From Clostridia bacterium (GTDB taxonomy: Bacteria; Bacillota; Clostridia; Oscillospirales; CAG-382), in assembly GCA_017959195.1 (NCBI GenBank), contig JAGDBE010000030.1, positions 1-6,279 on the forward strand: DNA of 6,279 nt, in the 5' to 3' direction. The first letter of the stretch is position 1; every line of letters starts with the position of its first letter. The position numbers and the translations under genes are program-made. The notes beneath the pieces were generated by a model, which saw nothing but the letters and a program-made list of their open reading frames with translations, was not told the DNA's origin and ran no database searches. Positions 1 to 4,702 of this stretch are shown piece by piece.

Positions 1-2
1 AC

Positions 3-89
3 AACGATAAAATTACGTCGGCGCAAACCGGAAGGACCTACACTACAACCGACGCGGTTCCCGACCTTGCGGCTCCGTCGGTTTATTGA
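3..89 (+). CDS. possible C-terminal end of an upstream gene (partial)
   Basis: From the left edge, this frame is open for 28 codons and stops at TGA 87-89. The peptide ends with residues such as TSAQTGRTYTTTDAVPDL followed by AAPSVY. Its codon choice (GAC, GCG, GTT, CCG) resembles that of the genes downstream. It would end 28 bases before the metF start, a spacing that suits a preceding gene on the same strand. No domain can be recognised in so short a piece. The metF frame is also open across this stretch, so an open frame here is weak evidence, and the stretch could instead be untranslated leader. Confidence 0.35.
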   Translation, partial: NDKITSAQTGRTYTTTDAVPDLAAPSVY

Positions 90-104
90 GACTTATTACC
101 GACG
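16..104 (+). promoter_or_regulatory. alternating inverted repeats in the metF leader, possible competing hairpins
   Basis: CGTCGG occurs at 16-21 and 76-81, and its reverse complement CCGACG at 49-54 and 99-104, so the four elements alternate. Segment 47-54 (AACCGACG) pairs perfectly over 8 bases with 76-83 (CGTCGGTT). Segment 76-82 can pair instead over 7 bases with 98-104 (ACCGACG), and 16-21 can pair over 6 bases with 49-54. The last element touches the metF Shine-Dalgarno site at 105-110. This layout resembles an attenuator or a translation-control leader. The six-base words are GC-rich and related words are common in these coding regions, so chance is a real alternative. No known riboswitch core was recognised. 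Confidence 0.25.
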
Positions 105-110
105 TAAGGA
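105..110 (+). promoter_or_regulatory. metF ribosome binding site
   Basis: TAAGGA lies 7 bases before ATG 118-120, a standard Shine-Dalgarno spacing. This fixes the metF start at 118 rather than at the in-frame TTG at 67, which would add 17 arginine-rich residues not expected in the family. Confidence 0.8.
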
Positions 111-117
111 AAAAAGT

Positions 118-996
118 ATGAAAATCATCGACATTATTACACAAAACAAGCTTTCTCTTTCGTTCGAGGTGTTTCCGCCCAAGACGGAAACGGCTTTCGA
201 GAGCGTGAAAGAGGCGACGGAAAAGATAGCCGAGCTGCGCCCCTCGTTTATAAGCGTTACCTACGGCGCGGGCGGCGGCACGAGCAAATACACCCTCGAC
301 GTCGCAAAAAACATAAAAGACCGCTTCGGCGTGCCGACGCTTGCGCACCTTACGTGCGTTGCGTCAACCAAAGAGACCGTCTCCGAAAAGATAAGGGAAA
401 TTCTCTCTGCGGGCATTGAAAACGTCATGGCGCTTCGCGGAGATATTCCCGAACATTTGCAGAACGGGGACCGCAGCAAATGGGACTACAGGTATGCGGT
501 TGAACTCGTGAGGGAGTTAAAAGCCGCCGAAAAAAATCTGTGCATAGGCGGTGCGTGCTATCCCGAAATCCACCCCGAAAGCGCAAATCAGAAGGAAGAC
601 ATAAAGCGCCTCCGCGAAAAGGTTGAGGCGGGCTGCGATTTTCTCACAACGCAGATGTTTTTCGACAACAACCTTTTATACAACTTCCTTTATAAGATAC
701 GCGAAGCGGGCATCACCGTGCCCGTCATCCCGGGAATTATGCCGATAACCAACGCAAACCAGGTTGACAGGGCGATAAAGCTCTCGGGCTCGTTTATGCC
801 GCAGCGCTTTAAGAGCCTTGTCGACAAGTTCGGCTCCGACCCTGCGGCTATGAAGCAGGCGGGAATCGCCTACGCGACAGACCAGATAATAGACCTGTAC
901 GCAAACGGCATAACAAACGTGCACGTTTACTCTATGAACAAGCCGGACGTCGCCGCGAAAATTCAGGCGAATCTGTCGGATATTCTGGGAAAATAA
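118..996 (+). CDS. metF: 5,10-methylenetetrahydrofolate reductase
   Basis: This 292-residue cytoplasmic flavoprotein reduces 5,10-methylene-tetrahydrofolate to 5-methyl-tetrahydrofolate, the methyl donor for the MetH encoded two genes downstream. It forms a single TIM-barrel domain close to the length of E. coli MetF (296). Visible family motifs are SFEVFPPK with the catalytic Glu17 (E. coli Glu28), FISVTYGAGGG at 44-54, HLTC at 77-80, ALRGD with Asp109 (E. coli Asp120, near the flavin), YPEIHPE at 148-154, TTQMFFD with Gln179 (E. coli Gln183), and PGIMPI at 205-210. These lie in the normal order and nothing essential looks missing. The ATG at 118 is preceded by TAAGGA. The stop is one base before the next gene, which indicates translational coupling. 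The electron donor cannot be read from sequence, and no metV-like or rnfC-like partner gene lies in the window. Confidence 0.96.
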   Translation: MKIIDIITQNKLSLSFEVFPPKTETAFESVKEATEKIAELRPSFISVTYGAGGGTSKYTLDVAKNIKDRFGVPTLAHLTCVASTKETVSEKIREILSAGIENVMALRGDIPEHLQNGDRSKWDYRYAVELVRELKAAEKNLCIGGACYPEIHPESANQKEDIKRLREKVEAGCDFLTTQMFFDNNLLYNFLYKIREAGITVPVIPGIMPITNANQVDRAIKLSGSFMPQRFKSLVDKFGSDPAAMKQAGIAYATDQIIDLYANGITNVHVYSMNKPDVAAKIQANLSDILGK

Positions 997-997
997 A

Positions 998-1585
998 ATG
1001 GTTTTCACCAAATTTTACGAAAATCTGCCCGTAAACAGAAAGGAAGTCCTGCGCTACGCCGGCTGCAAGGACGGGGAAGCCGTTTTCGGAAAGCTTCTCG
1101 ACGAGTGCGTTGCCGAATCTGCGGCAAAGGGACTGTCCTTAAAGGTGTGCTACACGGTTTTCGACGTTGAAATTCGCAAAAACGTATGCGGTTTCGGCGC
1201 ATTTTCCGTAAAATCGGAAAATCTTGCGAAAAACCTGCAAGGCTGCACAAGAGCCGTCGTTTTTGCGGCGACGGCGGGCGTGGAAATCGACCGTCTTATC
1301 GCAAAATACGGTGCGCTTTCTCCGTCGAAGGCGGTCATGTTTCAATCTCTCGGCGCCGAGCGCGTAGAAGCGCTTTGCGACGCGTTTTGCGAGGACGTAA
1401 GGCGCGAAATGAACTGCGAAACGAAGCCGAGATTCAGCCCCGGATACGGAGACCTTGACCTTTCAAGCCAGAAGGACATATTTTCGGTACTCGGCTGCGA
1501 AAAACACATAGGTTTAACCCTCAACGACAGCATGCTCATGTCGCCGTCGAAGTCGGTTACGGCGATAATGGGAATAATAGGATAA
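998..1585 (+). CDS. stand-alone methionine synthase activation protein
   Basis: This 195-residue protein resembles the C-terminal AdoMet-binding activation domain of B12-dependent methionine synthase, encoded here as a separate gene. The diagnostic parts are in the C-terminal third. RFSPGYGDLDLSSQKDIF (145-162) contains the RxxxGY motif (Arg145, Gly149, Tyr150) that binds S-adenosylmethionine in E. coli MetH (Arg1134, Tyr1139). LTLNDSMLMSPSKSVTAI (173-190) matches the end of the family. A likely helix with LGAERVEALCDAFCEDV (118-134) precedes them. In this role the protein would dock on MetH and remethylate cob(II)alamin using AdoMet and an electron from a flavodoxin-like donor. The adjacent metH product lacks this domain, and Thermotoga maritima has a known equivalent split pair (TM0268/TM0269). 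The ATG follows the metF stop by one base, with GGGA at 987-990 as a modest ribosome site inside metF. The N-terminal 80 residues are less recognisable. Confidence 0.9.
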   Translation: MVFTKFYENLPVNRKEVLRYAGCKDGEAVFGKLLDECVAESAAKGLSLKVCYTVFDVEIRKNVCGFGAFSVKSENLAKNLQGCTRAVVFAATAGVEIDRLIAKYGALSPSKAVMFQSLGAERVEALCDAFCEDVRREMNCETKPRFSPGYGDLDLSSQKDIFSVLGCEKHIGLTLNDSMLMSPSKSVTAIMGIIG

Positions 1586-1610
1586 AAAACCGCAAAAACG
1601 GGAGAAAAAC

Positions 1611-4019
1611 ATGGATTTTATCGAATTTTCAAAAGACAACGTAATATGTTTTGACGGCGGCACCGGCACGCTTTTACAGGAGAGAGGCCTTGCGCCCGGC
1701 GAGCACCCGGAAATGTGGAATATTACGCACCCCGACGTCATAACGGACGTCCACAGGGCTTATTTCGACGCGGGAAGCAACGTCGTCTGCACAAACACTT
1801 TCGGCGCAAATTCTTTAAAATTTTCAGCGTCCGAGCTCGAAGAAATCATAAAATCCGCGATAAATAACGCAAAAAACGCCGCGAAGCAAAGCAAAGCGCC
1901 GCAGGAAAAGTTCGTCGCCCTCGACATAGGCCCGTCAGGCAAGCTTTTAAAGCCGCTCGGAGACCTTGATTTCGAGGACGCCGTATCGGTGTTTGCTCTC
2001 ACGGTAAAACTCGGCGTAAAATACGGCGCCGATCTCATACTCATAGAAACCATGAACGACTGCTACGAAACCAAAGCGGCGCTGCTTGCCGCGAAGGAGA
2101 ACGGCAGTCTTCCCGTTATTGTCTCAAATGCATACGGAGAAAACGGAAAACTCATGACCGGAGCGCCGCCCGAAGCGATGGCGGCTCTTGCCGAAGGCAT
2201 GGGCGCTTTTGCCGTCGGGGCAAACTGTTCGCTCGGTCCGGAACAGCTGATTCACGTTGCGGAAAAACTGCTGTCCTGCGCTTCCGTTCCCGTAATAATA
2301 AAGCCAAACGCGGGACTTCCGAAATCGGTTGACGGCAAAACCTTCTTCGACGTTGACGAAAAAGAGTTTTCGGAAGAGACGGAAAAGCTTTTGAAGATGG
2401 GCGTGCGCATTGTCGGCGGCTGCTGCGGCACAACGCCCGCGTACATAAAGGCGTTAAAGGAAAAAATCGGAAAAATAAAGCCGGTTCCCGTTGAAAAGAA
2501 GAATATTACGGTTGTCTCGTCATACGCATGCGCCGTAGAGTTCGGAAAAGAGCCGGTTCTCATCGGCGAGCGCATTAATCCGACCGGCAAAAAGAGATTC
2601 AAGCAGGCGCTTCTGGAAAACGATATGGGATATATTCTGTCGGAAGGCATAGGCCAGCAGGAAAAGGGCGCGAAAATACTCGACGTAAACGTCGGACTTC
2701 CCGAAATCGACGAGAAAAAGCTGCTTACGGAAGCCGTAAAGGAACTTCAGACCGTAGTTGATTTGCCGCTTCAGATAGACACCGCCGACGTAAAGGCGAT
2801 GGAATCGGCGCTTAGAATATATAACGGCAAAGCCATGATAAACTCGGTGAACGGCAAAAAAGAGAGCATGGAAGCGGTGTTCCCGCTCGTCAAAAAATAC
2901 GGCGGCGTGGTTGTTGCGCTGACGCTTGACGAAAACGGAATTCCCGAAACGGCGCGCGGCAGAGTGGAAGTTGCAAAAAAGATACTCAAAACCGCCGAAA
3001 AATACGGAATTGACAAAAAAGATATAGTTTTTGATACCCTGGCGCTCACCGTAAGCGCCGACGGCAAAGCGGCGGGAACGACGCTCGAAGCCGTAAAAAG
3101 AGTAAAGGAAGAACTGGGAGCGCACACGTCGCTGGGCGTTTCCAACGTGTCGTTCGGACTCCCGTCGAGAGGCACGGTAAACGGACTGTTTTTCGCGCTC
3201 GCGCTTGAAAACGGCCTTTCCGCCGCGATTATAAACCCGTATTCCGCGGACATTATGAAGACGTACCTTGCCTATATGGCGCTCAAAGGCTTTGACGTCA
3301 ACTGCGAAAAGTATATCGCCGCGGCACAGAGTTTTTCGGAGACGGTAATTTCCGAAAACGGCGCAAAAACGGAGGAAAACGGAAAAGAAAGCGACGAAAA
3401 CGAGCTGAAAAACGCGATTATAAAGGGACTTAAAGATAAAGCGGCTCTCTGCACCAAAAAACTGCTCGAAAAGACGCCGGCACTCGATATTATAAACGAA
3501 CAGATAATCCCCGCGCTGAATACCGTCGGCGAGGGCTTTGAAAACAAGACGGTTTACCTGCCCCAGCTTCTAATCAGCGCCGAAACCGCAAAGAGCGCGT
3601 TTGAAGTCATAAAATCGGCGCAGGTCGGAAAAGAAAACGGCGAAAACAACGGGAATTTCATTCTCGCAACCGTAAAGGGCGACATACACGACATAGGAAA
3701 AAACATAGTAAAACTTCTCTTGCAGAATTACGGCTATAACGTAATCGACCTCGGCAAAGACGTGCCGCCCGAAAAAATCGTCGAAAAGGTTTTGGAATAC
3801 CACGCACCGCTTGCGGGACTCAGTGCGCTTATGACGACGACGGTGCCGGCGATGGAAGAGACCATAAAGATGCTCAAAAAAGAGGCGCCGTGGTGCAAAA
3901 TCGTCGTAGGCGGCGCGGTGCTGACAAAGGACTACGCCGATAAAATCGGCGCGGACAAATATGCAAAGGACGCCATGGAAACGGTGCGCTTTGCGCAGCA
4001 GATAACCAACGGTAAATAA
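1611..4019 (+). CDS. metH: cobalamin-dependent methionine synthase lacking activation domain
   Basis: This 802-residue cytoplasmic enzyme transfers the methyl group of 5-methyl-tetrahydrofolate to homocysteine through cobalamin. Domains in order: a homocysteine-binding barrel (about 1-290) with the zinc ligands Cys206 in GANCSLGP and Cys271-Cys272 in GGCCGT; a pterin-binding barrel (about 313-575) with ERINPTG (320-326), LDVNVGLPEIDE (357-368), QIDTADV (388-394) and LGVSNVSFGLPSR (508-520); a helical cobalamin cap (about 598-670); and a Rossmann-like cobalamin domain (about 682-802) with DIHDIG at 691-696, where His693 is the lower axial cobalt ligand, then GLSAL (736-740) and VVGGAV (765-770). 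E. coli MetH has 1227 residues; the missing part is the C-terminal activation domain, supplied by the preceding gene. The stop follows a complete cobalamin domain, so this is a natural short form and not a truncation. GGGAG at 1600-1604 sits 6 bases before ATG. Acidic linkers occur at 580-598 and 672-682. Confidence 0.96.
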   Translation: MDFIEFSKDNVICFDGGTGTLLQERGLAPGEHPEMWNITHPDVITDVHRAYFDAGSNVVCTNTFGANSLKFSASELEEIIKSAINNAKNAAKQSKAPQEKFVALDIGPSGKLLKPLGDLDFEDAVSVFALTVKLGVKYGADLILIETMNDCYETKAALLAAKENGSLPVIVSNAYGENGKLMTGAPPEAMAALAEGMGAFAVGANCSLGPEQLIHVAEKLLSCASVPVIIKPNAGLPKSVDGKTFFDVDEKEFSEETEKLLKMGVRIVGGCCGTTPAYIKALKEKIGKIKPVPVEKKNITVVSSYACAVEFGKEPVLIGERINPTGKKRFKQALLENDMGYILSEGIGQQEKGAKILDVNVGLPEIDEKKLLTEAVKELQTVVDLPLQIDTADVKAMESALRIYNGKAMINSVNGKKESMEAVFPLVKKYGGVVVALTLDENGIPETARGRVEVAKKILKTAEKYGIDKKDIVFDTLALTVSADGKAAGTTLEAVKRVKEELGAHTSLGVSNVSFGLPSRGTVNGLFFALALENGLSAAIINPYSADIMKTYLAYMALKGFDVNCEKYIAAAQSFSETVISENGAKTEENGKESDENELKNAIIKGLKDKAALCTKKLLEKTPALDIINEQIIPALNTVGEGFENKTVYLPQLLISAETAKSAFEVIKSAQVGKENGENNGNFILATVKGDIHDIGKNIVKLLLQNYGYNVIDLGKDVPPEKIVEKVLEYHAPLAGLSALMTTTVPAMEETIKMLKKEAPWCKIVVGGAVLTKDYADKIGADKYAKDAMETVRFAQQITNGK

Positions 4020-4057
4020 AAAACAAAATAAAAACGATATTTACGGAGGAAAAAGAA

Positions 4058-4666
4058 ATGAAAAGGGCTATTATTTGCGGAATGATTTTTGTAATTGCGG
4101 TATTTATGCTTATCGGATGCGAACTCAGTTCGCCCGAACTCGACTTATCGACGATAAAGACGGTAAAGGATGCAGTAGCTGCAAACGACAGCGACGAGTG
4201 GCAGTCCACCGCTTACGAAGAGTGGTACGTTTACGTCTTCTCGGCGGGCGGAAAATATTACCGCGCTTACGCCCCCATGGACGAAAGCACGTTTGACGCC
4301 ATAATGGATCTCGATTACGAGGACGAAGACTACGACGCAAAATACGACGAGCTCGTATACCCTCTGGAAATAAGCAAAATTGAGAATTTGAGCGATATGA
4401 TTCCGTCCAAAAGCGAATTAAAGGCGCTTGTGGGCAAGACGGGAGCGGACCTTCTCGCCGACGACTGGTACTGCATGGGCTATAATCTCGACGAAATGCA
4501 GTTTTATATGAACAAAGACCCGTTCGAATACATAATAACGTTTGACGGAAGTCTTGAAATGAGCGATGATTTTGACGAATATGAGGCGATTGCACCTCTT
4601 ACGGTTAAATCCGTCGAGTTCTTCGGACTCGGAGACGCCGCATATATTGAAGATTATACAGACTGA
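4058..4666 (+). CDS. acidic lipoprotein of unknown function
   Basis: This 202-residue protein is probably a lipid-anchored surface protein. Residues 1-20 form a type II signal peptide: positive MKR, a hydrophobic run IICGMIFVIAVFM, then the lipobox LIGC with Cys21 as the lipidated residue. The mature part is strongly acidic and rich in tyrosine and tryptophan, with a dense acidic patch DYEDEDYDAKYDE at 86-98. Alternating hydrophobic stretches (EEWYVYVFSAGGKYYRAYAP at 54-73, EYIITFDG at 157-164) suggest a small beta-rich fold. There is no further membrane segment. I do not recognise the family and assign no function. GGAGG at 4045-4049 gives a strong ribosome site 8 bases before ATG. It starts 38 bases after metH with no visible terminator between, and 36 bases before another exported protein, so it may be co-transcribed with either. 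Confidence 0.85.
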   Translation: MKRAIICGMIFVIAVFMLIGCELSSPELDLSTIKTVKDAVAANDSDEWQSTAYEEWYVYVFSAGGKYYRAYAPMDESTFDAIMDLDYEDEDYDAKYDELVYPLEISKIENLSDMIPSKSELKALVGKTGADLLADDWYCMGYNLDEMQFYMNKDPFEYIITFDGSLEMSDDFDEYEAIAPLTVKSVEFFGLGDAAYIEDYTD

Positions 4667-4702
4667 AAAAGCAGATAACGCGAAAAGCGGGAGGAAACTG
4701 CC

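Noticed and set aside
47..86. Intrinsic terminator formed by the 8-base stem 47-54/76-83
   Set aside because: The stem is GC-rich, but the following bases (TTTATTGAGAC) are not a proper U-tract and the 21-base loop is long. It is better described as a possible regulatory hairpin.
67..117. Upstream in-frame TTG start for metF at 67
   Set aside because: It would add 17 arginine-rich residues (starting LRLRRFIETYY after TTG) with no counterpart in the MetF family. The ATG at 118 has a well-spaced TAAGGA and gives the usual family length.
1..117. SAM, cobalamin or tetrahydrofolate riboswitch ahead of the met operon
   Set aside because: No conserved core of these classes could be found in the available 117 bases. 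A leader extending left of the window cannot be judged.
2520..3125. Long antisense open frames, such as 2520-3125, 5485-5907 and 5528-6232 on the minus strand
   Set aside because: They overlap well-supported plus-strand genes, show no recognisable protein motifs, and are explained by the codon bias of the sense genes.
3985..3997. Hairpin TGCGCTTTGCGCA near the end of metH as a terminator
   Set aside because: The stem has only 5 base pairs, lies within the coding sequence, and is followed by CAGATAACC with no run of T.
1611..4019. metH as a truncated or frameshifted pseudogene because it is far shorter than E. coli MetH
   Set aside because: All four domains and their zinc and cobalamin ligands are intact, and the stop follows a complete cobalamin domain. 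The missing activation domain is encoded just upstream.
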